Positions 15,475 to 23,644 of a DNA stretch of 52,086 nucleotides are shown here, piece by piece (position 1 is the first letter of the stretch; the number at the start of each line of letters is the position of its first letter). A program made the position numbers and the translations under genes. Source of the stretch: Chloroflexota bacterium. GTDB lineage: Bacteria; Chloroflexota; Dehalococcoidia; Lucifugimonadales; UBA3495. The stretch lies in NCBI GenBank assembly GCA_009840165.1, contig VXOG01000032.1, forward strand, positions 1 through 52,086, in the 5' to 3' direction. A model generated the notes under the pieces. It saw only the letters and a program-made list of their open reading frames with translations. It ran no database searches and was not told the DNA's origin.

Positions 15475-17682
15475 ATGACTAACCAAGCGTACACGCTCGA
15501 TACCCTCCGATTGGCAGCTTCCCTTGAAGCGTTCTACGCCGGACATTCCGATGCCGAAGGGTTGCCGGTAGCTCTTAGGGTGGCGATGACTGCGGCGAAT
15601 TTGCTGCCCGACGAACCGGGCGCGGACGCTGCCGTGGTGGATGTGGCGGCGCTGTTCCACTTGGCTGGGAGGTTGGACGACCATGCGCGAGCGGAAGCAT
15701 CCGCTGCGATTGCCGACGCCTGGTTGCGGGGCGCCGGCGCGCCGGAGTGGTTTGTGGCATCGACTCGCTCCGCTATTCTGGGAGCCTGGGGCGTTGGCGG
15801 CGATGACGTGAACGGGAGGTTGCTTTGGCACGCCGCGAAACTTGATCTGATCAGCGTCGAGCGGCACGCGGACTACCTCAAGAACGTTCCTACGGCGGCT
15901 GGGGCGAGGGCGGTGTATCTGTCCAGATACCGACGAGAGTATCTCACGTTTGCGTTGCGATTGGATGGACAGTTGAACATGCTAGCGGCGTCCGAGATTT
16001 ACCGCGAGAGGATGTCGAGGTTGGAGGAGTGGCTGGACGAACAGGACGCCGGCCTAGTGCCAGCGGATTGGCGGCGGCTTGCGGAGGTGGCGGACATCCA
16101 ACGCGGCGTGGAACGGCTACTGGACGGCGAGGACCCGGCGATGGTGCGCTCCGAGATGCCCCGAGGAGGGCTGCCGTATGCGGAGTACCGGGGCCGACAG
16201 CGAGCGATCATCGCCGGCAGCCACGAGCGTATCCTGGAGCTGACCCACGACCGGATCGAGGCGTCGCGCAACGTAGCCGCGGAGAAGTACCTGGAGAGCG
16301 ACACCATCCACAAGCCGGCGGTTGAAGAGAACCTCTTTATCGGCGCGCGGCGGAAGGCGAGGGCGCTGGGTCTGTCTGCTGAGACGGCGGAGGACATCGC
16401 ACGGCTGTTGCTTTCCAACGCGCGAGAAGTGCAGGAACGGACGCTGAACGACATAGCCCAACGATTGAGTCGTTTGCACGGGCAGATCCTGGACGCTGAC
16501 TCGCCGGAGACGCGGACGGAAGAAGCGGACATCGCTATTCCTTCGCTGGTAGTGAGAACGGGAGACCAGCCGCTGGCTCGGGAGAACGAGCTGATCAAAG
16601 AGTTGCGGGTCACCGGATTGAACGAGGCGTATCCTGAGCAGCGGGAGCGATTTGCGCAGTGGTTCGATTCACCGCACCCGTACATCCTGACCGGGCAGAT
16701 TGTTGGAAGCCGGGACGCCGACCTGTTCATGCAGGCGCTTGCGGACGGCGAGCGGTGCAAGGTCATCGCCGCAATGGCTACGGACGGGCCGGTGCACTTG
16801 GGACACGCGGCGTTGGGCAACCTGCTGATCTATTTCCAATCGCTGGGAGCGGAGATTTCATTGGGTTTCCGTGATGAATCCGCTTCACGAGAGGAAGCGC
16901 GGCGAACCATGTTGGACAGGCTGCTGGTGTTGGCCGAGGTAGGGCTTGACCTTGAACGGATGGACGCATATCTGCAACTGGACCGGTCCGTAGTGGTGGA
17001 GAGCGCTTTCGAGCTGGGCCGAGCGACTCCGTTAAGCGTGCTGAACTCGGCGTTGGGGCTGCGGTTAAGCAGCAGCGTCACCGACACCTTTCTACCTCTA
17101 TTGCGTTTGGCAGACACCCTACACCTACAGCAACCGGAACTCGGCGGGCCGTGCCGGACGTTGGTGATCGACGGCATCGGCGGGGACGTGTTCGTTCGGA
17201 TGGCGCGAAACATCGCAGACAAATTCGGGTTCATCAGGCCGTCGGCGCTGTATCTGCGACCTATGCGGAGCCTGACCACCTACGACGACCCCGCCACGGG
17301 CAGCGCGGTTGAGGTGATGACCAACGCAGTGCCCCAGGGTCGCATCGCGTATGAGGACTCTCCTGAGGACATCCGTCGAAAGATCGGGAGGGCGTACACT
17401 GGCGGCCGGCGCACGCTTGAGGAACAGCGCAAGCTGGGCGGCAACCCGGACCCGCGGGTTTGCAGCGTATCGAGCCTGCACGCATTTCACTGCACGGTTG
17501 ATGGGGATGCGTACGCCGCGCTACAAGAGCGGTGTCGCTCGGGAGAGTTGCTCTGCGGAGAGTGCAAGGCGTCGGCGACGGACAAACTGCTAGAATACTT
17601 TGAGCAACGCCATCAAGCGCGGTCTCGCCTGCCGGAGTCGGTGAGCGAACGCGCCCGAGGCCTGGCGGGCATAGACAGATAA
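15475..17682 (+). CDS. Three-part protein: HD-like, chorismate-mutase-like, archaeal/eukaryotic-type TrpRS-like
   Basis: A 735-residue protein with three recognisable parts. Residues 1-190 are helical and resemble an HD phosphohydrolase, but the metal pair reads ALFHLAG instead of HD and WHAAKLDLI in place of the late Asp, so it is probably inactive. Residues 235-330 look like an AroQ-class chorismate mutase helix bundle: K271, E284 and Q320 align with catalytic Lys, Glu and Gln, but the Arg before that Glu is Val283. Residues 400-720 match tryptophanyl-tRNA synthetase of the archaeal/eukaryotic type: HLGH at 441-444, EDSPEDIRRKI, then TGGRRTLEEQRKLGGNPD. The KMSKS loop is VMTNA (614-618), so aminoacylation is doubtful. 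The ordinary trpS follows 23 nt later. A tryptophan-sensing role at the chorismate branch is an inference. The start is uncertain (15436, 15454 or 15475). Confidence 0.72.
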   Translation: MTNQAYTLDTLRLAASLEAFYAGHSDAEGLPVALRVAMTAANLLPDEPGADAAVVDVAALFHLAGRLDDHARAEASAAIADAWLRGAGAPEWFVASTRSAILGAWGVGGDDVNGRLLWHAAKLDLISVERHADYLKNVPTAAGARAVYLSRYRREYLTFALRLDGQLNMLAASEIYRERMSRLEEWLDEQDAGLVPADWRRLAEVADIQRGVERLLDGEDPAMVRSEMPRGGLPYAEYRGRQRAIIAGSHERILELTHDRIEASRNVAAEKYLESDTIHKPAVEENLFIGARRKARALGLSAETAEDIARLLLSNAREVQERTLNDIAQRLSRLHGQILDADSPETRTEEADIAIPSLVVRTGDQPLARENELIKELRVTGLNEAYPEQRERFAQWFDSPHPYILTGQIVGSRDADLFMQALADGERCKVIAAMATDGPVHLGHAALGNLLIYFQSLGAEISLGFRDESASREEARRTMLDRLLVLAEVGLDLERMDAYLQLDRSVVVESAFELGRATPLSVLNSALGLRLSSSVTDTFLPLLRLADTLHLQQPELGGPCRTLVIDGIGGDVFVRMARNIADKFGFIRPSALYLRPMRSLTTYDDPATGSAVEVMTNAVPQGRIAYEDSPEDIRRKIGRAYTGGRRTLEEQRKLGGNPDPRVCSVSSLHAFHCTVDGDAYAALQERCRSGELLCGECKASATDKLLEYFEQRHQARSRLPESVSERARGLAGIDR

Positions 17683-17705
17683 ATCAATTGGGAGACTTGG
17701 GAACA

Positions 17706-18722
17706 ATGTCAGACCAGCAACGTATTCTTACTGGCATGCGTCCTACCGGGCAACTGCATTTGGGGCATTACCTGGGAGCGCTGGAGAATTGGATTCAGAT
17801 GCAGCACGAATACGAGTGCTTTTTTCTGATTGCCGACTACCAGGCGATGGGGGACCACCTGGACGACATCGGTTTGATCCAACGGTCGGTGATCGAGGTT
17901 GCTACCGACTGGCTGGCGGTCGGCCTGGATCCCGAGCAGTCCGCATTCGTAATCCAAAGCTACGTCCCCGAACATGCCGAGTTGACGATGTATTTCTCGA
18001 TGCTGATGCCTCTGAATCAGCACCAGAAGAACCCCACTTTGCGTGCTGAAACGGAACAATTGGAAGCGGAGAACCAGAACATCACTTTGGGATTTTTCAA
18101 CTATCCCATAAGCCAGGCGGCAGACATCCTGCTGCCCAAGGCGCACCTGGTGCCAGTGGGCGAAGACCAGGTGCCGCATATCGAATACACCCGTAACGTC
18201 GCCCGGCGGTTCAACCGTCTGTACGGCGAGGTTTTTCCCGTGCCGCGCGCGCGGGTGGGCCGGGTGCCCAGGCTGGTAGGAACCGATGGCCAGGCTAAGA
18301 TGAGCAAGAGCCTGAACAATACAATCTATTTGGCCGACGACCCCGAAGCCGTGGCTAATCGGGTGCGCCGTATGGTTACGGACATCACGGGCGAAAACCC
18401 GCGCCTGCGGGCCACTGATCCCGGAGTGGTGGAGTACAACCCGGCCTTCCTGTATCACGAATCCTTCAACGACAACCAGGACGAAGTGGCCGAGTTGAAG
18501 GAACGGTATGAGGCCGGAACGGTCAGCGACCGTGAGGTGAAGGAAAGGCTCACCGACGCCATCAACCGCTTCCTCGAACCGATCCGCGAACGCCGTGCCT
18601 GGTACGAAGATCACCCCGACTACGTGCGGGACGTGCTAGTGTCGGGCACGGCGCGTGAACGTACCATCGCGCAGGAAACGATGGAAAACGTGCGGCAAGC
18701 GATGCAGGTGGTTTACACTTGA
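17706..18722 (+). CDS. trpS: Tryptophanyl-tRNA synthetase (bacterial type)
   Basis: Charges tRNA(Trp) with tryptophan and ATP. The 338-residue length is normal for bacterial TrpRS. Both class I signature motifs are intact: HLGH at residues 18-21 in RPTGQLHLGHYLGA, and KMSKS at 198-202. GEDQVPHIEYTRNVARRFN is the conserved mid-protein block. The ATG at 17706 follows a GGGAG ribosome site at 17690-17694. The gene is 23 nt behind the TrpRS-like fusion gene and is probably in the same operon. This copy supplies the housekeeping activity, leaving the upstream paralogue free for another role. Confidence 0.97.
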   Translation: MSDQQRILTGMRPTGQLHLGHYLGALENWIQMQHEYECFFLIADYQAMGDHLDDIGLIQRSVIEVATDWLAVGLDPEQSAFVIQSYVPEHAELTMYFSMLMPLNQHQKNPTLRAETEQLEAENQNITLGFFNYPISQAADILLPKAHLVPVGEDQVPHIEYTRNVARRFNRLYGEVFPVPRARVGRVPRLVGTDGQAKMSKSLNNTIYLADDPEAVANRVRRMVTDITGENPRLRATDPGVVEYNPAFLYHESFNDNQDEVAELKERYEAGTVSDREVKERLTDAINRFLEPIRERRAWYEDHPDYVRDVLVSGTARERTIAQETMENVRQAMQVVYT

Positions 18723-18759
18723 TATAGCAACCGACTTCTGCTCGTAAGCGTCCGAATTC

Positions 18760-19284
18760 TTATGGTGACAACGGGTTCCGGGAGAAACCTACTGGCGACG
18801 TGTCGCCGATCTCCAGACTGTCATCGCCGGTAAATCGGCGCAGTCTTCGCAACTGCCGGTTGCTGGTAATGGTGAACGAGCGCGGCGGCTCGCTGGTTAG
18901 GCCAACCAAGTAAGGAATCAATTCCTCAACCTTGTCAATCATCGCGGCCAGTTCTTCAACGTGGTGATAGTTCTCGTAAAAGTTCTGGTGTCCCACCCAA
19001 TAGGCTTCAGACAAGGCATCATACTGCTCGGGGTTGAAGCCGAATTCCATTGCGACTTGGGTCGCTACTTCGCGCACGTCCTGATGGGATTTATGCGGCC
19101 AGCCCCGTTGCTCCGCGATGGCTTTCATCGGCTGTACCACGGCACCCCAGGCCTTTTCGCCAGCTTGCAGGCGGCTGCCCGCGGCCAGTTCTTCACGGGC
19201 ATGAATGAGCAGTTGCCGGCTGATTTGGCAGCGGTCTTCCGTGCTTTGAACGCCGGGTTCCGGCAATTCCGATGCGGTGGTCAT
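18760..19284 (-). CDS. HEPN-like (PaREP1/PaREP8-type) protein, paralogue B
   Basis: A 174-residue helical protein, clearly paralogous to the one at 7420-7938. Both begin MTTxxxLPEPG, share LQAxEKAWGA and GHxNFYxN, and end with SPVGFS. The start at 19284 is chosen by alignment with that paralogue and because a promoter-like TGCTATGAT lies upstream of it but downstream of the longer candidate start. It is a single-gene unit, convergent with trpS. No ribonuclease RX4-6H motif is evident and no nucleotidyltransferase partner is adjacent, so a toxin role is not supported. Function unknown. Confidence 0.6.
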   Translation of the reverse strand: MTTASELPEPGVQSTEDRCQISRQLLIHAREELAAGSRLQAGEKAWGAVVQPMKAIAEQRGWPHKSHQDVREVATQVAMEFGFNPEQYDALSEAYWVGHQNFYENYHHVEELAAMIDKVEELIPYLVGLTSEPPRSFTITSNRQLRRLRRFTGDDSLEIGDTSPVGFSRNPLSP

Positions 19285-19324
19285 GGGTAGAGCGCTCACA
19301 ATTTGATACGACGATGATGTCCTC

Positions 19325-19333
19325 ATCATAGCA
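19325..19333 (-). promoter_or_regulatory. Extended -10 promoter for HEPN-like paralogue B
   Basis: On the minus strand TGCTATGAT is a near-consensus extended -10 placed about 40 nt before the gene start at 19284. A short inverted repeat ATGATG-tcct-CATCAT overlaps the predicted transcription start and could be an operator. Both readings are by eye. Confidence 0.4.
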
Positions 19334-19354
19334 CGTCTCAAGAAAAGCCAAATC

Positions 19355-19383
19355 TTGAATCCCCGCCCTCGCCATGTTAACGT
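19355..19383 (+). promoter_or_regulatory. Promoter for the thiolase gene
   Basis: TTGAAT and TAACGT are separated by 17 nt, with TG one base ahead of the -10. Predicted transcription starts near 19390. The thiolase ATG at 19426 is preceded by a GGAGGG ribosome site. Confidence 0.45.
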
Positions 19384-19425
19384 AGCCGCCTAACCATCGC
19401 CATCTCATCGGAGGGAACGAAGACT

Positions 19426-20655
19426 ATGGCAGGTAATCCGCGAGACAAGTATTGCATCGTAGGTGTCGGCGAGACTGAATACAGCCGCGCCTCAGGGCGC
19501 ACGACACGTGCGTTGGGAGCCGAGGCCATCCGCAACGCGATGAACGACGCCGGCCTGACGCCCGACGATGTGGACGGGATGCTCAGCTACCACGGCGGCG
19601 ACTCCACGCCATCCACGTCCATCCAGTACGACCTTGGGATCCGCCCCAATTTCTACATGGACTGCTCGGGTGGCGGCTCGTCCACCGAGGCGTTGGTCGG
19701 CCTGGCCATCGGAGCCATCGAGGCCGGTATGTGCGACGTGGTGGCGATTTTCCGGTCCATGAATGGCTACTCCAACGTGCGCATCGGCGGAACCGGCGCG
19801 CGGGCGTCGGCGCCCATCGGCGGGCTGGACTTGATGAAGCGGCCCTACGGCCTGATCAGCGCGGTGCAGCAATTCTCCTACACTTTCACGCGGCACATGG
19901 CCGAGTACGGCGTGAAGAGTGAAGACCTTGCGGCCATTAAGGTCGCTCATTCCATTCACGCTTCCAACAACCCCAAGGCTCTGATGAAACACCGCGTGAC
20001 CGTGGACGACGTGGTGAACTCGCGGTGGATCATCCGACCGGTGGCGCATCTGCTGGACTGCTGCCTGGAAACCGACAACGCGACGTGCGTCATCGTGACC
20101 TCGGCGGAGCGGGCCAAAGACCTCAAGCACAAGCCCATCTACATCAAGGGAGTGCAGGGCCGGGGCACCAAGCCCGGCGGCGACTTCCACTACCAGCATG
20201 GCCCCATCTCCCGGGTGGCCGGCCACTATGTCGGCCCGCGCGTGTTCGACCTGGCCGGCGTCAAGCACGAGGATGTTGACATAACCGGCTGCTACGACGC
20301 CTTCACGTACACGGTGCTGCTGCAATTCGAGGATTACGGCTGGTGCGAAAAGGGCGAGGGCAAGGACTACGTTACCAGCGGCATCATCAACCTGGGCGGC
20401 AAGCGGCCGAACAACCTGAGCGGCGGGCACCTGTGCGAAGGGTACACCCACGGCATGAACATGGTCATTGAGAACGTGCGCCAACTGCGCGGCACGGTTG
20501 ACGACTACTGCCCCGGCGCCCTGGAGGGCGACCACACCTATGACTATGCCGAAGGCGGATGCCGGCAGGTGAAGGACGCCAAGATCAGCATGAATATGGG
20601 CTGGGGCACGCCGGCCATCGGCAGTTCCCTGATCATGGGCAACGTGCTGAACTAG
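19426..20655 (+). CDS. Thiolase-fold acyltransferase/lyase (SCP2-thiolase, Ltp-like)
   Basis: A 409-residue member of the thiolase superfamily, subgroup of sterol-carrier thiolases and lipid-transfer proteins. C80 in MDCSGGGSS sits at the nucleophile position. The conserved C-terminal block is NLSGGHLCEGYTHG with an active-site His. The last thiolase Cys (CxGGG) is missing (GWGTPAIGSS), as in the Ltp/retro-aldolase type. The partner DUF35 zinc-ribbon/OB protein is encoded 100 nt downstream. This arrangement is known for acyl-CoA retro-aldol lyases such as Ltp2-ChsH2 of steroid side-chain breakdown. The likely reaction is carbon-carbon cleavage or formation on an acyl-CoA; the substrate is unknown. 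Confidence 0.85.
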   Translation: MAGNPRDKYCIVGVGETEYSRASGRTTRALGAEAIRNAMNDAGLTPDDVDGMLSYHGGDSTPSTSIQYDLGIRPNFYMDCSGGGSSTEALVGLAIGAIEAGMCDVVAIFRSMNGYSNVRIGGTGARASAPIGGLDLMKRPYGLISAVQQFSYTFTRHMAEYGVKSEDLAAIKVAHSIHASNNPKALMKHRVTVDDVVNSRWIIRPVAHLLDCCLETDNATCVIVTSAERAKDLKHKPIYIKGVQGRGTKPGGDFHYQHGPISRVAGHYVGPRVFDLAGVKHEDVDITGCYDAFTYTVLLQFEDYGWCEKGEGKDYVTSGIINLGGKRPNNLSGGHLCEGYTHGMNMVIENVRQLRGTVDDYCPGALEGDHTYDYAEGGCRQVKDAKISMNMGWGTPAIGSSLIMGNVLN

Positions 20656-20668
20656 ACCTCTTTCACTG

Positions 20669-20740
20669 TCATTGCGAGCGAAGCGTGGCAATCTCGTTGG
20701 CTAAGCGTTCGTCCTTCGACAGGCTTAGGACGGGCGGTGA
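20669..20740. repeat. Two dispersed repeats in the thiolase-DUF35 gap
   Basis: The 100-nt gap holds two abutting interspersed motifs: TCATTGCGAGCGAAGCGTGG (20669-20696 with its tail CAATCTCG), and GTCCTTCGACAGGCTTAGGA (20707-20740 with its flanks). Both are recognisable from general experience as repeat families found between genes in many draft bacterial genomes. Neither shows a terminator T-run, so the two flanking genes can still be co-transcribed. Confidence 0.65.
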
Positions 20741-20755
20741 GGATGGAGAATAACT

Positions 20756-21268
20756 ATGCCAAATTACACCTACCGGGGCATCACGCTAAGCATCCCCGAG
20801 AACGATTCCGAATACAAAGGCTACTTCGAGGCTGCCGGCGAAGGTCGCCTGGTGGTCAAAAAGTGCGCCGACTGCGGCCTGCTGCGCGGCGAACCGGGGC
20901 CGGCGTGTCCCTGGTGCACGTCCATCAACTGGGAGTGGCAGCAGGTGTCGGGCAAGGGCACCATCTACTCGTACCAGGTGGTGGCCCACACCGTGATTCC
21001 CAGCTTCCGCGACTTGACGCCCTTCGCCATCGTTCTCGTGGAGCTGGACGAGCAGCGCGGCCAGCCTGACGAATTCGACGGCCTGCGCATCACCGGCAAC
21101 CTGGTGGACGCCGACTTCAACATGGAGAAGGAGGAGAATGTCGGCATCGGCAAGCGGGTGGAAGTAGCCTTCCAGCCCGTAGAAGAAGGCTTCATGCTCC
21201 CCCAGTGGAAGCTCATCGACGAGCCGGACCAGGGCTTCACCTGGTCTCACGAGGTTCCGGAGAGTTAG
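20756..21268 (+). CDS. DUF35 zinc-ribbon/OB-fold protein (thiolase partner)
   Basis: A 170-residue acyl-CoA-associated protein. The N-terminal rubredoxin-like zinc ribbon has C37-x2-C40 and C51-x2-C54 (KCADCG and PACPWC). The C-terminal OB fold contains GKGTIYSYQVV and PFAIVLVELDE. Such proteins bind the CoA substrate and are required partners of thiolase-fold lyases or hydratases. Pairing with the preceding thiolase gene supports a two-subunit enzyme. The gene converges with the SnoaL-like gene and their stop codons overlap. Confidence 0.88.
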   Translation: MPNYTYRGITLSIPENDSEYKGYFEAAGEGRLVVKKCADCGLLRGEPGPACPWCTSINWEWQQVSGKGTIYSYQVVAHTVIPSFRDLTPFAIVLVELDEQRGQPDEFDGLRITGNLVDADFNMEKEENVGIGKRVEVAFQPVEEGFMLPQWKLIDEPDQGFTWSHEVPES

Positions 21269-21681
21269 CTCGCCGTTCGCCACATTTCGTAGCCGATCTC
21301 CTTGCTGATGAGGCCGTCGCGCATCTCGAAAATGTGGACAAGGCGCATTTCGACCTGAGTGCCCGTCTGGAGAGGCAAGTAGCCCTCCCCCGTCAGCCGG
21401 AAGCGCACCATGCTGTCGTCCACCACGCGGTCCTCGGTGGCGAAGCGTTGCAGGGTCTCGAATTCCACATCCTCCATTTTGGCGAACATCTCGGTGTAGT
21501 TGTCGGCCACGGCCCGCTTGCCCTCGAAGCGGAGGCCGCGGGCGGGGGCTTCCCAAACCACGTCGTCGGTGTAGAGGTCAAGGGCAGCCTCGACTTCGTT
21601 GGTGGCTTCGGAATGGAAGTGCGCTTCGACGGCGGCAAGGTTGGCGGCGATGATGTCGGTTTGTTGTGCGGCAGAGGACAT
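21265..21681 (-). CDS. SnoaL/NTF2-like protein
   Basis: A 138-residue cone-shaped alpha+beta barrel protein of the SnoaL-like/ketosteroid-isomerase superfamily. Recognisable blocks are VEAALDLYTDDVVWEAPARG, GKRAVADNYTEMF and a final VHIFEMRDGLISKEIGYEM. Members act as isomerases, hydratases, cyclases or small-molecule binding proteins, so no single reaction can be assigned. The start at 21681 has a GAGGAG ribosome site. It lies between the thiolase/DUF35 pair and the acetamidase and may belong functionally to the same catabolic group. Confidence 0.8.
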   Translation of the reverse strand: MSSAAQQTDIIAANLAAVEAHFHSEATNEVEAALDLYTDDVVWEAPARGLRFEGKRAVADNYTEMFAKMEDVEFETLQRFATEDRVVDDSMVRFRLTGEGYLPLQTGTQVEMRLVHIFEMRDGLISKEIGYEMWRTAS

Positions 21682-21711
21682 AGCAGCGGCTCCTCTCAAT
21701 AGTTGCGTTTC

Positions 21712-21740
21712 TTGACACGTTTGTGGGCCGCCGATAGCAT
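21712..21740 (+). promoter_or_regulatory. Sigma-70 promoter for acetamidase gene
   Basis: Perfect -35 TTGACA (21712-21717) and -10 TAGCAT (21735-21740) separated by 17 nt. Predicted transcription starts near 21747, giving a leader of about 40 nt. The same hexamer pair at the same spacing occurs before the DUF1800 gene (48112-48140). Confidence 0.75.
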
Positions 21741-21785
21741 CCGGCAAGGCGGCCGCGGGTACAGCGCGGCCGGGAGGGAAATTTC

Positions 21786-22895
21786 ATGCAGAGCATTACG
21801 ATTGACCGCAGCAAGCCCCTGCGCGAAGAGTCTAACACAGGGCATAACCGCTGGCATCCGGACCTTGCGCCGGTGGTGGAGGTTGATGAGGGGGAAGAAG
21901 TGGTGATGGAGACGCGGGACGCTTTCGACGGGCAGATGCGGCCAGGCGTCACGGAGGCCGACTTTGGCGGCATGGACGCAGGCGTGATCCATCCTTTAAC
22001 GGGGCCGGTTGCGGTAAAGGGCGCTGCGCCGGGTGATTTGCTGGAAGTGGAATTTGTCGATATTCAGCCGCAGCCGTATGCATTCAGCGTGATTTTCCCC
22101 GGTTTCGGGTTCCTGCGGGATGTGTTCACCGACCCGTTCATGGTGCATTGGAGCATCGCCGACGGGTATGCGACTTCTGACCAGATACCGGGCGTGCGAG
22201 TACCCGGCGCGTCGTTCATGGGAGTGTCCGGCGTCGCCCCGTCTCACGCGCAGCTGGAGGCGTGGACGCGGCGGGAAGCGGAGTTGGCCGAGCGCGGCGG
22301 TGTGGCCCTGCCGCCCGACGCGGCCGGCGCGGTTCCAGTGTCTGGCGTCGGAGCGACTCACGGCATCCGCACGCTGCCGCCCCGGGAGAACGGCGGCAAC
22401 TTTGACGTGAAGCAGCTATCCACCGGCTCCAAGCTGATGCTGCCGGTGGCCGTGGACGGCGCCCTGTTCTCCACCGGCGACGGCCATTTTGCCCAGGGCG
22501 ACGGCGAAGTGTGCGTGACAGCAGTGGAGATGGGAGCGACCTGCACGGTCCGGTTCCGGGTGCTCAAAGGCGAGGCAGCCCGGCATAATATCCGCTGGCC
22601 GCGTTTCAGCCGGGACGACTACTACATCGCGCCGGAGTGGGCCGCGCCGCGGCGTTTCGTCGCCACCATGGGAATGCCGGTTACGGACGACGGCGTGAAT
22701 GACGGCGAGAACGTGACGCTGGCCTGCCGCAACGCCATACTGAACATGATCGACCTGCTGCAGGAGCGTGGGTTCAGCCGCAACCAGGCCTACGTGATTT
22801 GCAGCGTGGCCGTGGACCTGAAAGTGAGCAACGTGGTGGACGTGCCCAACTACACCGTCTCCGCGTTCCTGCCGGAAGATTTGTTTGTAGGGTAG
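21786..22895 (+). CDS. Acetamidase/formamidase family protein
   Basis: A 369-residue FmdA/AmdA-type amidohydrolase, expected to release ammonia from a short-chain amide. It has a strong GGGAGGG ribosome site. Family stretches are HNRWHPDLAPVVEVDEGE near the N terminus, GVIHPLTGPVAVKGAAPGDL, the GIRTLPPRENGGNFDVKQL block, and FSTGDGHFAQGDGEVCVTAVE with the metal-ligand region. The protein is full length and well conserved. It could supply nitrogen from amides. Its 3' end overlaps the convergent HIRAN-type gene by 46 nt. Confidence 0.92.
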   Translation: MQSITIDRSKPLREESNTGHNRWHPDLAPVVEVDEGEEVVMETRDAFDGQMRPGVTEADFGGMDAGVIHPLTGPVAVKGAAPGDLLEVEFVDIQPQPYAFSVIFPGFGFLRDVFTDPFMVHWSIADGYATSDQIPGVRVPGASFMGVSGVAPSHAQLEAWTRREAELAERGGVALPPDAAGAVPVSGVGATHGIRTLPPRENGGNFDVKQLSTGSKLMLPVAVDGALFSTGDGHFAQGDGEVCVTAVEMGATCTVRFRVLKGEAARHNIRWPRFSRDDYYIAPEWAAPRRFVATMGMPVTDDGVNDGENVTLACRNAILNMIDLLQERGFSRNQAYVICSVAVDLKVSNVVDVPNYTVSAFLPEDLFVG

Positions 22896-23644
22896 GATGC
22901 CTCCGGGGCGATGGGTTGGTATTTGGGCAGGTCCTCCATGCGGAAGCCGGGCGGGAGCTTGCCGGTGAAATCCACAAGGAGGCGGTGGCTTAACGGGGCG
23001 TCAAGGTTCACTTGGACCACGACAGCCCTGGCGTCGTCAACTATCCAGCCTCCATCTTGTTGTAGATCATCGACTAGATAGCGGGGTAGCCAGCCAATGT
23101 GAAGGCCGTCCGCTGTGGAGACCATAATCGCCAGCGTCGCTGACGGACTGTCGGTTTGGGGATACAGATTGAGCACTTCGCCGGGTTGCAGTGATTCGGT
23201 GCGCAGTATGGCTTGACGTTCTCTGTGGCGTAAGCCATGCACCATACAACGATAGGTGAAGCGGCCTTCGCGCCCGGCGATCAGCGGTGGAAACACCAAA
23301 AAGTTATCGGTGTGTTTGAGGCCGCTGGACATTGCCAGTTCCGTTACCTCGTCGGCGTTCTCGTCCAGACCCAGACGGCGCAAGTATTCTGGCCGGTCAG
23401 GGCGGCTTGCGTTCATTACGCGGTTGCGGAACAGTGGGAACAAATCGTCGGACTGATAACGCTCCTGGAGTTCCGGAAAGCCCACAATTGGGAAGAAGTG
23501 AGCCGCTTTCCTGGCGTCTTCAACGCCACTGATGTATGAAAATTCGTAGATTGTGGGCTGTACGCTTTGGTCAGCATCCAACTGTCCCACGGGGAACCAT
23601 TGCCGACTCTTGTGGTCTTGCCAAGCCAAGTAGAGGGTTGTCAT
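22850..23644 (-). CDS. HIRAN-type domain protein, partner of HipA-like kinase
   Basis: A 264-residue cytoplasmic protein. The N-terminal half begins LYLAWQDHKSRQWFPVGQL, followed by FPELQERYQSDDLFPLFRNR, a conserved block seen in proteins next to HipA-like kinases. The C-terminal half (GEVLNLYPQTDSPSATLAIM ... HIGWLPRYLVDDL) has the pattern of a HIRAN domain, a beta barrel that binds DNA ends in other contexts. Its ATG overlaps the stop of the HipA-like gene (ATGA), so the two are translationally coupled. It may be a substrate-recognition or antitoxin-like partner. This is inferred from the pairing only. Confidence 0.6.
   Translation of the reverse strand: MTTLYLAWQDHKSRQWFPVGQLDADQSVQPTIYEFSYISGVEDARKAAHFFPIVGFPELQERYQSDDLFPLFRNRVMNASRPDRPEYLRRLGLDENADEVTELAMSSGLKHTDNFLVFPPLIAGREGRFTYRCMVHGLRHRERQAILRTESLQPGEVLNLYPQTDSPSATLAIMVSTADGLHIGWLPRYLVDDLQQDGGWIVDDARAVVVQVNLDAPLSHRLLVDFTGKLPPGFRMEDLPKYQPIAPEASYPTNKSSGRNAETV

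Noticed and set aside
19492-20691. 399-residue minus-strand open frame opposite the thiolase
   Set aside because: Val/Ala/His-rich shadow of a conserved gene.
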